Of a DNA stretch of 64,000 nt, positions 55,281 to 63,899 are shown piece after piece; position 1 is the first letter of the stretch, and each line of letters starts with the position of its first letter. The stretch comes from Azorhizobium caulinodans ORS 571. GTDB lineage: Bacteria; Pseudomonadota; Alphaproteobacteria; Rhizobiales; Xanthobacteraceae. Below the pieces are notes generated by a model. That model was not told the DNA's origin. It saw only the letters and a program-made list of their open reading frames with translations, and searched no databases. The DNA is taken from positions 558,001-622,000 of the forward strand of contig NC_009937.1 of assembly GCF_000010525.1 (NCBI RefSeq), read 5' to 3'. Position numbers and translations under genes: made by a program.

Positions 55281-56051
55281 ATGGCCGAGGAGACCTCCGG
55301 GCACCTGTCCGTCGATGGCATCGAGATCGCCACCCGCCGCGTTCCGGGGCAGGGGCCGGGCGTCATCTGGCTGGGCGGCTTCCGCTCCGACATGACCGGC
55401 ACCAAGGCGCAGGCGCTGGCCGATTGGGCCGGCGAGCGGGGCCATGAATATCTGCGCTTCGATTATTCCGGCCATGGCGCCTCGGGCGGGGCCTTCGAGG
55501 ACGGCACCATCTCCCGCTGGGCCAAGGAGGCGCGCGCCGTCTTCGACAGCACGGACGGCCCGCAGGTGCTCGTCGGCTCCTCCATGGGCGGCTGGATCGC
55601 CTTGCTGCTGGCGCGCGCGCTGGCGGCCGAGGGGGTGAAGCGGCTCGCCGCCCTCGTCCTCATCGCCCCGGCACCGGATTTCACCGAGGCCCTCATGTGG
55701 GCCACCTTCCCGGAGGCGGTGAAGGAAGAGATCATGGCCAAGGGCCGCTTCGAGCGCCCGACGCAATATGACGGCGGGCCCTATGTCATCACCCGCGCGC
55801 TGATCGAGGACGGGCGGCACAATCTGGTGCTCGGCGCGCCTTTCTCGGTGGGCTGCCCGGTGCGCATCCTCCAAGGCGCGCAGGACGCGGACGTGCCGTG
55901 GCGCCACGCGATGCATCTCGTTACCTGCCTTGCGGAGGACGACGTGGTGTTCTCGCTGATCAAGGACGGCGACCACCGCCTCTCCCGCCCGCAGGACATC
56001 GATCGCCTGCGCCGCGTGCTCGACATGCTGATGAACGAGCTGAAGGGCTGA
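55281..56051 (+). CDS. Alpha/beta hydrolase
   Basis: The 256-aa serine hydrolase has VIWLGGFRSDMTGTKAQALA, FDYSGHGASGG and the nucleophile elbow VGSSMGGWIALLLAR (Ser), with a C-terminal Asp region (GAQDADVPWRHAM) and His (KDGDHRLSR). The fold is close to palmitoyl-protein-thioesterase-like ABHD10 relatives; the substrate is unknown. It lies 18 nt after dapE, with an AAGGAG ribosome site, and is probably co-transcribed. A REPIN-like repeat follows. Confidence 0.9.
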   Translation: MAEETSGHLSVDGIEIATRRVPGQGPGVIWLGGFRSDMTGTKAQALADWAGERGHEYLRFDYSGHGASGGAFEDGTISRWAKEARAVFDSTDGPQVLVGSSMGGWIALLLARALAAEGVKRLAALVLIAPAPDFTEALMWATFPEAVKEEIMAKGRFERPTQYDGGPYVITRALIEDGRHNLVLGAPFSVGCPVRILQGAQDADVPWRHAMHLVTCLAEDDVVFSLIKDGDHRLSRPQDIDRLRRVLDMLMNELKG

Positions 56052-56111
56052 AGATATAGGGGAATAGCGGCGAACGCCGCTCCCAGACCTTGCAATCAAG
56101 GGAGAGGGCAT

Positions 56112-56236
56112 TACCCCCCTCCCCGCCCCTCCCCCGCAAGGGGGGAGGGGGTTATGGCGCTCAAGCGGAACGGCCCCTCCCGGCACACGGGAAAACCCTC
56201 CCCCCTTGCGGGGGAGGGCAGGGAGGGGGGTACGAC
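56112..56236. repeat. REPIN-like palindromic repeat, copy 3
   Basis: The left arm CCCCTCCCCGCCCCTCCCCC, then GCAAGGGGGGAGGGGG, and the right arm CCCTCCCCCCTTGCGGG, then GGAGGGCAGGGAGGGGGG, lie in inverted orientation with about 30 bp between. The flanking bases differ from copies 1 and 2 but the architecture is the same. It lies between the convergent hydrolase and AcuI-like genes. Confidence 0.85.
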
Positions 56237-56324
56237 GGTCTGAGTTCCTTGCAACCTCCTGGCGAGGTGCGCCGTCGACTACTGGGCAGCTTCCTCTTGC
56301 CAGCCACGTCGCGAAGCAGCCCCC

Positions 56325-57311
56325 TCAGATCCGCACCACCGTGCGGCCGCGGACCTTGCCGGCGAGGATGTCGTCGGCGAGACCGAGCACGTCCTCCAGA
56401 GCCACTTCCTGCGTCAGCCCGTCGAGATCGGCGGGGGTCAGTTCGCGGGCGAGGCGCGCCCAGGCGTCCTGCCGGCGGGCCATGGGCGCGTCGACCGAAT
56501 TGACGCCCAGCAGGCAGACGCCGCGCAGGATGAAGGGAAGGACCGTTGTGGGCAGGTCCGTGCCGCCCGCAAGGCCGCAGGCGGCGACCGCACCCTCCGC
56601 CTTGGTCGCGGCGATGGCATTGGCGAGGATGGTGCCGCCCACCGTATCGACGACACCCGCCCAACGCTCCGACTGCATCGGCTTGCCGGGCGCCTGAAGC
56701 ACCGCGCGATCAAGGATTTCCGAAGCGCCGAGACCGGTCAGGAAGCCGGCCTCCTCCGGCCGGCCGGTGAGCGCCACCACACGGTAGCCGAGCCGCGAGA
56801 GCAGCCGCACCGCGATGCTGCCGACGCCGCCGGCCGCACCCGTCACCAGAACCTCGCCACCGGTCTCGATGCCGTGGCGTTCCAGCGCCATCACGCACAG
56901 CATGGCGGTGAAGCCGGCGGTGCCGATGGCCATGGCCTGCCGGGGGCTCATGCCCTCGGGCAGCTTCACCAGCCATTCGGACCTGGCCCGAGCCCGCGCG
57001 GAGAAGCCGCCGGACCAGGTTTCGCCCACGCCCCAGCCGGTGAGGATCACCTGATCGCCGGGCTTGAATTCTGGGCTGTCGCTGGTGCGGACGGTGCCGG
57101 CAAAATCGATGCCCGGTGCCATGGGGAAGGTGCGCAGGATGCGTCCCAGCCCCTTCAGCGCGAGGCCGTCCTTGTAGTTCAGCGTGGACCAGGCCACATC
57201 CACGGTGACGTCGGCGGCGGGCAGCAGGCTCTCGTCCGCCTGCTCCAGCGCCACGCTCTGGCCGCCCTCGGCCTTGCGGGCGACGATGGCCTTGAAGGTA
57301 TCGGTGCTCAT
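56325..57311 (-). CDS. Medium-chain reductase, acryloyl-CoA reductase (AcuI/YhdH) type
   Basis: The 328-aa NADPH-dependent MDR protein has DVAWSTLNYKDGLALKGLGR, TFPMAPGIDFAGTV, VILTGWGVGETWSGGFSARA and the Rossmann motif VTGAAGGVGSIAVRLLSRLG, with GVNSVDAPMARRQDAW near the end. This pattern matches the YhdH/AcuI group, which reduces acryloyl-CoA to propionyl-CoA; the exact substrate is inferred. It starts 14 nt after the HpcH/HpaI aldolase and is probably co-transcribed with it. Confidence 0.88.
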   Translation of the reverse strand: MSTDTFKAIVARKAEGGQSVALEQADESLLPAADVTVDVAWSTLNYKDGLALKGLGRILRTFPMAPGIDFAGTVRTSDSPEFKPGDQVILTGWGVGETWSGGFSARARARSEWLVKLPEGMSPRQAMAIGTAGFTAMLCVMALERHGIETGGEVLVTGAAGGVGSIAVRLLSRLGYRVVALTGRPEEAGFLTGLGASEILDRAVLQAPGKPMQSERWAGVVDTVGGTILANAIAATKAEGAVAACGLAGGTDLPTTVLPFILRGVCLLGVNSVDAPMARRQDAWARLARELTPADLDGLTQEVALEDVLGLADDILAGKVRGRTVVRI

Positions 57312-57325
57312 GGCGTGCTCCGCTC

Positions 57326-58102
57326 TCAACCGGCCTTGAACTCGGCCGCCAGCGCTTCCGTCTGGCGCACCAGCAAGGCGAGGTCGATATCCACGGCGGT
57401 GAAGACGCTGCCGGCCGCCATGTAGCGGCGGGCGAGCGTCCGGTCGGCGGTGAGGATGCCGGGCCGGTTGCCGGCGGCGACGATGCGGCGGAGCGTCTCC
57501 TCGATGAGCTTCACCATTTCCGGTGCGCCCTGTCCGTCGAGAAAGCCGAGGCTGGCGGAGAGATCACCGGGGCCGATAAAGACGCCGTCGATGCCTTCCA
57601 CCGCACAGATGGCTTCCAGATTGTCGAGCGCCTGCGCGCTCTCCACCTGAACGAGCACGCAGGTCTCGTCATGGGCCTGCTTGAAATAGTCCTTCACCCG
57701 GCCGAAGCGGGTGGCGCGGCTCATGCCGGCAAAGCCCCGGATACCCTCCGGCGGATAGCGGGTGGCGGCCACGGCGGCGTGGGCTTCCTCCGCCGTCTGC
57801 ACCATGGGCATGAGCAGGCTCTGGGCGCCGGCGTCGAGCGCCCGCTTGATGGCCACGGGATCGTTCGAGGGCACGCGCACCACGGGGCTGGCGCTGCCGC
57901 CCGCCGCCGCCTGGAGCTGGGCGAAGATTTCGGGAATGTCGGCGGGAGCGTGCTCGGTGTCGAGCAGCAGCCAGTCGAAGCCGGAGCCGGCCAGCACTTC
58001 CACCGTGAACGGGCTCGGGATCGAGCACCAGAGGCCGATCTGCTGACGGCCGGCGTGGATGGCGCGCTTGAAGGCGTTCCGCGGCATCGCTTCCTGAGGC
58101 AT
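57326..58102 (-). CDS. HpcH/HpaI family aldolase
   Basis: The 258-aa protein resembles 4-hydroxy-2-oxoheptanedioate aldolase and related class II pyruvate aldolases: GLWCSIPSPFTVEVLAGSGF, DWLLLDTEHAPADIPEI (Asp and Glu-His), VVRVPSNDPVAIKRALDAGA (catalytic Arg), LVQVESAQALDNLEAI and the metal region VFIGPGDLSASLG. It cleaves a 2-oxo acid to pyruvate and an aldehyde; the physiological substrate is unknown. The start may be 58102 or 58087, both with AGGAA-like sites. Confidence 0.9.
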   Translation of the reverse strand: MPQEAMPRNAFKRAIHAGRQQIGLWCSIPSPFTVEVLAGSGFDWLLLDTEHAPADIPEIFAQLQAAAGGSASPVVRVPSNDPVAIKRALDAGAQSLLMPMVQTAEEAHAAVAATRYPPEGIRGFAGMSRATRFGRVKDYFKQAHDETCVLVQVESAQALDNLEAICAVEGIDGVFIGPGDLSASLGFLDGQGAPEMVKLIEETLRRIVAAGNRPGILTADRTLARRYMAAGSVFTAVDIDLALLVRQTEALAAEFKAG

Positions 58103-58245
58103 GGCGTTTCCTGATTTGTTGCCGGAGACGGGCCAGTGATGGCCCGCGGGCCGCACGGACGGCGGCGGCCCATTCTTGAGCGCGCGGCGCTCAAGGGGAA
58201 GGGGCAAAACCGGGAGGCGGCGGGATGAAACGCCGCGCGGAGCCC

Positions 58246-59250
58246 TCAGCGCGTGGTGGCGGAATAGGGATCGGCCGTGCCGAGCTCGCGCCAGCGCACG
58301 CGCTCCTCGGTCAGCACGCGGGAGAGCTGCCGGGAGCCGGCGGCCACCACTTCCGCGCCGATGGCCTGCATGGCCGTGACGACGGTGCGATCAAGCAGCG
58401 CGGTCTTCAGACCGTTCTCCAGCGCCGCCCGGACATCCTCCTTCAGCCCGGCGGGCGCCACCACGGCCTGCCAGGTGAAGACGTTCATCTCCGGCGCGCC
58501 GAGTTCGGCAAAGGTCGGCACGCCGGGGAGGCGGGGGGAGCGCTCGTCGCCGGTAATGGCGAGCGCACGCACAAGGGCGCGGTCGATATCGTCGGCGGAG
58601 ATGGAGGCCTCCTGGAACGAGGCCTGCACCTGACCCTTCAGCAGGGCCGCCTCGACCGCGCCGCCGCCGCCCAGATAGGTGATGTTGCGCGGCATCCGGG
58701 CGCGCCGGAACATCTCGGCGGCCAGCAGATCATTGATGGAGCCCTTGGCGGAGGCGCCGAACACGAGGTCCGGCTTCGCCCGGATTTCCGCTTCCAGTTC
58801 GGAGAGGGAACGGGCCTCGACCGCAGGCTGCACCACCAGCACCGTCGGCATTCGGATGGCCAGCAGCACCGGATCGAGATCGCGTTCGGGCACGAAGCCG
58901 AGATTGGGCAGGGTGGTTGGGTCGAACAGCAGCAGCGTACTAGGGGCGACCATCAGCGTGTAGCCGTCCGCCGGGGCGGCAACCACGTAGCGGGCGCCCT
59001 CGCCCCCCATGTCGCCCGGCATGAGGCGGATGTTCACCGGAACGCCGAAGGCGCGGGACAAGGGGGGAGCGAGAAGCTCGGCCAGCCGTTCGCTCATGCC
59101 GCCGGCAGGGCGGGGCACCACGAGCGTGATCGCGCGCTTGGGAAAATCCTGCGCCCGCACCGCCGTCTCGCCCAAGCGGACATCGAGCCCGGCCCAGAGG
59201 AGGAGGCCGAGCAGCAGGCACGCGGAGATGCGACGCAAATGCCCGGCCAT
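58246..59250 (-). CDS. Bug/TctC-type periplasmic solute-binding protein
   Basis: The 334-aa protein has a signal peptide (residues about 1-32, ISACLLLGLLLWAGLDVRLG) and the family pattern FPKRAITLVVPRPAGGMSER, VNIRLMPGDMGGEGARYVVA, LMVAPSTLLLFDPT and the LPGVPTFAELGAPEMNVFTW end motif. Such proteins deliver carboxylates to tripartite tricarboxylate transporters. No membrane subunits (TctA/TctB) are nearby, so it is an orphan binding protein. It lies 143 nt before the aldolase and reductase genes on the same strand. Confidence 0.88.
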   Translation of the reverse strand: MAGHLRRISACLLLGLLLWAGLDVRLGETAVRAQDFPKRAITLVVPRPAGGMSERLAELLAPPLSRAFGVPVNIRLMPGDMGGEGARYVVAAPADGYTLMVAPSTLLLFDPTTLPNLGFVPERDLDPVLLAIRMPTVLVVQPAVEARSLSELEAEIRAKPDLVFGASAKGSINDLLAAEMFRRARMPRNITYLGGGGAVEAALLKGQVQASFQEASISADDIDRALVRALAITGDERSPRLPGVPTFAELGAPEMNVFTWQAVVAPAGLKEDVRAALENGLKTALLDRTVVTAMQAIGAEVVAAGSRQLSRVLTEERVRWRELGTADPYSATTR

Positions 59251-59399
59251 GGGACACCCGTTGCGTTTTGGCCTCGCCGAGGCCGTTCCCTTTCCACGTT
59301 CCCGCACGGAACGTCCAAAGCTGAACACGCCGAAGGCTTTTTATTCAAGCGGTAACTGACAGCTTCTGAAAAACGGCCAAAAATATACCGCAAACAATG

Positions 59400-59424
59400 C
59401 GCCCCGGTCTTTGGGACCGGGGCG
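59400..59424 (-). terminator. Terminator hairpin after the DJ-1/PfpI gene
   Basis: The stem CGCCCCGGTC/GACCGGGGCG with a short loop lies 33 nt beyond the DJ-1/PfpI stop codon on the minus strand. Some T-rich sequence follows. It separates that gene from the solute-binding protein gene. Confidence 0.7.
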
Positions 59425-59457
59425 TGTCGTATGGTTGTATGCCAGACCGTCGCGGGG

Positions 59458-60030
59458 CTATTCCGCCGCGACCCGCTGGCCGCGATGACGCCCTTCCGCG
59501 AACTCCTCCACCATCTTGGCATTGAAGGCGGGAATGTCCTTCGGGTTGCGGCTGGTCACGAGGCCCTGATCCACGATGACCTCGGTGTCCGACACCTGCG
59601 CGCCCGCATTGGCGAGGTCCACCTGGATGGCGCTGTAGCCGGTCATCTTGCGTCCCTTCACGAGGCCTGCGGAAATCAGCAGCTGCGGGCCATGGCAGAT
59701 GGCCGCGACCGGCTTGCCGGCCTCGAAGAAGGCGCGGGTGAAGGCGATAGCCTTGTCATTGATGCGCAGCGTGTCCGGATTCATGACGCCGCCGGGCAGC
59801 AGCAGCGCGTCGAAATCACCCGCATTGGCGCCGTCCAGCGGCTGGTCCACGGGGATGGCGTCGCCTTTCTTGTCGTGGTTGACGCCCTGCACCTGGCCCT
59901 TCATGGGGCTCACGATCTTCACCTGCGCGCCGGCCTCCTTCAGGGCCTTCACCGGCTCGGTGAGTTCCACCTGTTCGAACCCGTCGGCGACGAGGACGGC
60001 GACCTTGCGTCCATCGAGACGATTGGCCAT
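59458..60030 (-). CDS. DJ-1/PfpI family protein (YhbO/YajL-like)
   Basis: The 190-aa protein has VAVLVADGFEQVELTEPVKA, FDALLLPGGVMNPDTLR and the nucleophile elbow PVAAICHGPQLLISAG, with Cys in an A-x-CHGP context. This is the fold of class I glutamine-amidotransferase-like DJ-1/PfpI proteins, some of which act as chaperones, deglycases or proteases. The specific activity here is unknown. It is divergent from the aminotransferase gene across 144 bp. Confidence 0.92.
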   Translation of the reverse strand: MANRLDGRKVAVLVADGFEQVELTEPVKALKEAGAQVKIVSPMKGQVQGVNHDKKGDAIPVDQPLDGANAGDFDALLLPGGVMNPDTLRINDKAIAFTRAFFEAGKPVAAICHGPQLLISAGLVKGRKMTGYSAIQVDLANAGAQVSDTEVIVDQGLVTSRNPKDIPAFNAKMVEEFAEGRHRGQRVAAE

Positions 60031-60174
60031 GGGGTCTCTCCTTTTTCCTGTGTCGGGATGGTATCGGTTCGGGGCGCGGCCCGTTCATGCGGCGCGCCCG
60101 GAAGCCCCCAGCTCACCCGGACAACACGAGGACAGGGAATGGGTTCCGGCCAAAGCCGGCCCGAGGAGAACGCC

Positions 60175-61359
60175 ATGCTGACCACCGTTGCCGCCTTCGA
60201 CCGCATCGGCGAGGAGAATGCCTTTGCCGTGCTGGCGCGCGCCACGACGCTTGCCGCCCAGGGGCGCGACATCATCAATCTCGGCATCGGCCAGCCGGAT
60301 TTCCGCACGCCCGAGCATATCGTCGAGGCGGCCGTGAAGGCGCTGAAGGACGGCCAGCACGGCTATACCCCCTCGGTCGGCATCCAGCCGCTGCGCGAGG
60401 CGGTGGCGCGCGATCTGCACAAGCGGTTCGATGTGGAGGTGGACCCCGGCCTCGTGATGATCATGCCCGGCGGCAAGGTCACCATGTATGCGGCCATCCT
60501 GCTGTTCGGCGAGCCGGGCGCGGAAATCCTCTATCCGGACCCCGGCTTCCCCATCTACCGATCCATGATCGAATATACGGGCGCGACCCCGATCCCGGTG
60601 CCGATCCGCGAGGAGAACGGCTTTGCCTTCTCGGCGGAAGAGACGCTGGCGCTGATCACACCCAAGACGCGCCTTCTCATCATCAATTCGCCGGCCAATC
60701 CCACCGGCGGCGTGACGCCCAAGGCCGAGATCGACAAGCTGGTGAAGGGCCTCGCCGATCATCCGCACGTGGCGCTGATGTCGGACGAGATCTACGACCA
60801 GTTCCTGTTTGATGGCGAGCGCCACCAGACGCTGCTGGCTTACCCCGAAATCCGCGACCGCCTCATCCTGCTCAACGGCTGGTCGAAGACCTATGCCATG
60901 ACCGGCTGGCGCCTCGGCTATTCCATCTGGCCCCAGGCGCTCTATGACAAGGTGCGCAAGCTCTCGGTGAATGCCTGGTCGTGCGTCAATGCGGCGACCC
61001 AATATGCCGGCATCGCGGCGCTGGAAGGCCCGCAGGAGCCGGTGGCGGCCATGCTCGCGGAGTTCGACAAGCGCCGGAGGCTGGTGGTGGAAGGGCTCAA
61101 CGCGCTGCCCGGCGTCACCTGCGCCAAGCCCAAAGGCGCCTTCTATGCCTTTCCCAATGTCTCGCGCACCGGCTGGACCTCGGCCAAGGCCCTCGCCTCC
61201 GCGCTGCTGGAGGACGCGGGCGTCGCGACCATCGGGGGGCCGGACTTCGGCGTTCATGGGGAGGGCTATATCCGCCTCTCCTATGCCAATTCGGCGGAGA
61301 ACATCGCCCGCGCGCTGGAGCGCATGGGCGCGTTCCTCTCCGAGCGCAAGGTCGCCTGA
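60175..61359 (+). CDS. Class I/II pyridoxal-phosphate aminotransferase
   Basis: The 394-aa aspartate-aminotransferase-fold protein has DIINLGIGQPDFRTPEHIVE, GYTPSVGIQPLREAVARDL, INSPANPTGGVTPKAEIDKL, MSDEIYDQFLFDG, and the PLP lysine in NGWSKTYAMTGWRLGYSIWP. It transfers amino groups between 2-oxo acids; the substrate is not fixed by sequence. The ATG at 60175 has a strong GAGGAGA site. It is followed at zero distance (stop then ATG) by an LprI-like gene. Confidence 0.93.
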   Translation: MLTTVAAFDRIGEENAFAVLARATTLAAQGRDIINLGIGQPDFRTPEHIVEAAVKALKDGQHGYTPSVGIQPLREAVARDLHKRFDVEVDPGLVMIMPGGKVTMYAAILLFGEPGAEILYPDPGFPIYRSMIEYTGATPIPVPIREENGFAFSAEETLALITPKTRLLIINSPANPTGGVTPKAEIDKLVKGLADHPHVALMSDEIYDQFLFDGERHQTLLAYPEIRDRLILLNGWSKTYAMTGWRLGYSIWPQALYDKVRKLSVNAWSCVNAATQYAGIAALEGPQEPVAAMLAEFDKRRRLVVEGLNALPGVTCAKPKGAFYAFPNVSRTGWTSAKALASALLEDAGVATIGGPDFGVHGEGYIRLSYANSAENIARALERMGAFLSERKVA

Positions 61360-61890
61360 ATGGCGCGCGCCGGCCGGACGCTGGCGCGCCTTGGCGCCGG
61401 GATGCTCCTCCTCGCCGCCGCCCCGGCGGGGGCGCAGGAGAAGCCCTGGCGCGAGCCAAACCCCTGCGCCGGCCGGATGCCCGCGCCCGACTACAGCCGC
61501 TGCCTCTCCGAGGCGGCGGCCCTGAGCGAGCGGGAGGTGACGGCCGCCTTCGAGGCGGCCATGGCAGTGGTGGAGGGGCGCACCGACCTTGCCGCCGTGC
61601 AGCGCAACCGCTGGAAAGGGCAGCTCGACGAGGCGCAGTCACGCTTCCTGCTGTTCCGCAATCTGGACTGCCAGAGCGTTGCCCCGTTCGAGGGGCCGCG
61701 CGGCATCGGCAATTTCGAGCAGCGGGCGCTCTGCCTCATTGAGAACAACGCCCGCCGCGCCCGCGATCTTGCGGCCCGCTATCCCAAGCCCGTGGTGCCG
61801 CCCGTGCTGGCCGCGAAGATGGCCGCCCTTGAGGGCGAGGGCTTCCACCCCGCCACCTGGACCGACCCGACGACGCCCCGGCTCGACTGA
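61360..61890 (+). CDS. LprI/DUF1311-like exported protein
   Basis: The 176-aa protein starts directly after the aminotransferase stop codon. A signal peptide (ARLGAGMLLLAAAPAGAQ) precedes a domain with four cysteines: NPCAGRMPAPDYSRCLSEAA and FRNLDCQSVAPFEG with RALCLIENNARRARDL, as in DUF1311/LprI lysozyme-inhibitor-like proteins. A role in lysozyme resistance is possible but only inferred from the fold. Periplasmic by prediction. Confidence 0.75.
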   Translation: MARAGRTLARLGAGMLLLAAAPAGAQEKPWREPNPCAGRMPAPDYSRCLSEAAALSEREVTAAFEAAMAVVEGRTDLAAVQRNRWKGQLDEAQSRFLLFRNLDCQSVAPFEGPRGIGNFEQRALCLIENNARRARDLAARYPKPVVPPVLAAKMAALEGEGFHPATWTDPTTPRLD

Positions 61891-61964
61891 CACGCCGCCC
61901 GCCCGGCCTTGCGCGCGGCGGCGGCTTGGCCCAAAGGTGCCTGCGTCAGAATGAGGAAGCGCAC

Positions 61965-62888
61965 ATGGCCAAGGTGGTTTCGGTGGGTGAGGTGATGGTG
62001 GAACTGGCGCGCGGCAATGACGGCCGCTACGGCCAGTCCTTCGGCGGCGACACGTTCAACACCGCCGTCTATCTCGCCCGCGCCGGCATCGAGACCGCTT
62101 ATGCCACCGCGCTCGGCGACGACGTCTTTTCCGCGCAGATCGTCGATCTCGCCCGCAGCGAAAATCTCTCCACCGGCGCCATCGTCGAGGTGAAGGGCCG
62201 CGTGCCGGGCCTCTATCTCATCACCACCGATGACAAGGGTGAGCGCACCTTCCATTACTGGCGCGACAGTGCCCCCGCCCGCTCCCTGTTCGAGCTGGAG
62301 GGCTGGCAGGACGTGGCCGAGCATCTGGTCGCCGCACAGGCGGTCTATTTCTCCGGCATCACGCTGTCGCTTTATTCCAACGCCGGCCTCGGCCGCTTCC
62401 TCGCGACGCTGGAACTGGCCGGCGAGCGGGGCGCGTGGCGGGTATTCGACGGCAATTTCCGTCCGCGCGGCTGGGGCGGCGATCTCGCCCGCGCCCGCAT
62501 GGTGTTCTCCGAGGCGCTGAAGCGCGCCTCCATGGCCCTGCCCACTTTCGAGGATGAAGTGATGCTGTGGGGCGACGCCTCGCCCGAGGCGACAATCGCC
62601 CGCATCACCACCTATGGCGTCAAGGAAGTGGTGGTGAAGAACGGCCCCGGCGGTGCCTATGTCCATGCCGAGGGGCAGACCGTCTTCGTGCCCGTGGAGC
62701 GCGAGGTGCAGCCCGTGGACACCACCGGCGCCGGCGACAGCTTCAACGCCGGCTATCTCGCCGCCCGCCTCAAGGGTGCCACTCCGGTGGACGCCGCCCG
62801 CGCCGGCCATGCGCTGGCCGGCCGCGTCATCATGCATCGCGGCGCCATCATCCCCCGCAACGCCCACGAGGGCGTGGCGTCGCATTGA
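61965..62888 (+). CDS. kdgK: 2-dehydro-3-deoxygluconokinase (KDG kinase)
   Basis: The 307-aa PfkB-family sugar kinase has VSVGEVMVELARGNDGRYGQ, FGGDTFNTAVYLARAGIETA, the KDG-kinase stretch GLYLITTDDKGERTFHYWRD with SAPAR, and the C-terminal PfkB signature DTTGAGDSFNAGYLAARL. It phosphorylates 2-keto-3-deoxygluconate to KDPG. It converges with eda, whose product cleaves KDPG, so the pair completes KDG use. The start at 61965 (MAKVVSVGEV) fits the family. Confidence 0.92.
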   Translation: MAKVVSVGEVMVELARGNDGRYGQSFGGDTFNTAVYLARAGIETAYATALGDDVFSAQIVDLARSENLSTGAIVEVKGRVPGLYLITTDDKGERTFHYWRDSAPARSLFELEGWQDVAEHLVAAQAVYFSGITLSLYSNAGLGRFLATLELAGERGAWRVFDGNFRPRGWGGDLARARMVFSEALKRASMALPTFEDEVMLWGDASPEATIARITTYGVKEVVVKNGPGGAYVHAEGQTVFVPVEREVQPVDTTGAGDSFNAGYLAARLKGATPVDAARAGHALAGRVIMHRGAIIPRNAHEGVASH

Positions 62889-62931
62889 GAGGGACATGCC
62901 GGGCGGCAACGCCGCCCGGTTCAGCGCCTGC

Positions 62932-63579
62932 TCAGTCGAACTTCGCCGCGCGCGGAAGCTTCGCCGCTGCCGCCGAGAGTTCGCGCACCTTGTCGAAATT
63001 GCCGGCCTTGATGGCATCGCCCGGCACCACCCAGGAGCCGCCGACGGCGACGACGTTCGGCAGCGCCAGATAGTCGGGCGCATTGGAGGGGCCGATGCCG
63101 CCGGTGGGGCAGAAGCGCAAAGCGGGCAGCGGCCCGGCCAGACCCTTCAGGAAGGGCGCGCCGCCCGAGGGCTCGGCCGGGAAGAACTTCAGCACCTTGA
63201 AGCCCAGCGCGTCGAGCGCCATGGCTTCGCTCGCGGTGGCGCAGCCGGGCAGCACGGGGACCGGCGCCTCGGCCAGCGCCTGCGCGAGCGCGGGCGTGGT
63301 GCCGGGGGTGACGATGTAGGTCGCGCCCGCTTCCACCACCGCCTCGATCTGGGAGCGGTCGGTGACGGTGCCGGCGCCCACGATGGCGCCTTCCACCTCG
63401 GCGGCGATCACGCTCATGGCGCGCAGCGCGACGGGGGTGCGGAGCGTCACCTCGATGAGCGGCAGGCCGCCCTCCACCAGCGCGCGCGCCAGCGGCACCG
63501 CATCTTCCAGACGCTCGATCACCACCACGGGGATCACCGGGGCGCGGGCGATCAGCGGAAGCGGGTTGGACTGGCTCAT
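62932..63579 (-). CDS. eda: KDPG/KHG aldolase (bifunctional Eda)
   Basis: The 215-aa class I aldolase cleaves 2-keto-3-deoxy-6-phosphogluconate to pyruvate and glyceraldehyde-3-phosphate. Family marks are [66 protein letters not shown], the Schiff-base lysine in [17 protein letters not shown] and [20 protein letters not shown]. The start [10 protein letters not shown] at 63579 is preferred although the frame is open further. Convergent with kdgK. Confidence 0.95.
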   Translation of the reverse strand: MSQSNPLPLIARAPVIPVVVIERLEDAVPLARALVEGGLPLIEVTLRTPVALRAMSVIAAEVEGAIVGAGTVTDRSQIEAVVEAGATYIVTPGTTPALAQALAEAPVPVLPGCATASEAMALDALGFKVLKFFPAEPSGGAPFLKGLAGPLPALRFCPTGGIGPSNAPDYLALPNVVAVGGSWVVPGDAIKAGNFDKVRELSAAAAKLPRAAKFD

Positions 63580-63899
63580 GAACGCATCTCCCTCATCGGC
63601 CGCCTGAGGCGCGGCCCGATCTTCAACGACGCGCGCCGGTGCCCGGTTCGCGCGGATGGCCCTTTGAAGCCCAGCCCGCCGCCGCTGTCGAGGGCAAAGC
63701 GGCAGGGCAGGGGCGTGGAAGCCGGGCTCGCTTGGGAGGCTGGGCGGCTCAGGCGGCGACCCGTTGGCGCCCCTGCGGAAGGCGGCCGAGGTCGCGCAAA
63801 CGCGCACGGGCCCTGCATTTTTCGCACGGCCGAGGCTGCGGTCCGGGGTGGACAGGGGTAATGATACTCTGTATCTCTAATCGGGAAATCGGAGTTGCC
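63580..63899. other. Non-coding gap between eda and the last gene
   Basis: 320 bp without a credible gene. It should hold the divergent promoters of eda and of the gene starting at 63900. The only distinct element is a short palindrome GATAC-TCT-GTATC (63863-63875) in an AT-richer block, 24 nt before the downstream ATG, which could be an operator. Confidence 0.45.

Noticed and set aside
53976-56186. Long minus-strand frame opposite dapE and the hydrolase gene
   Set aside because: It lies antisense to two well-supported genes and shows no domain or ribosome site.
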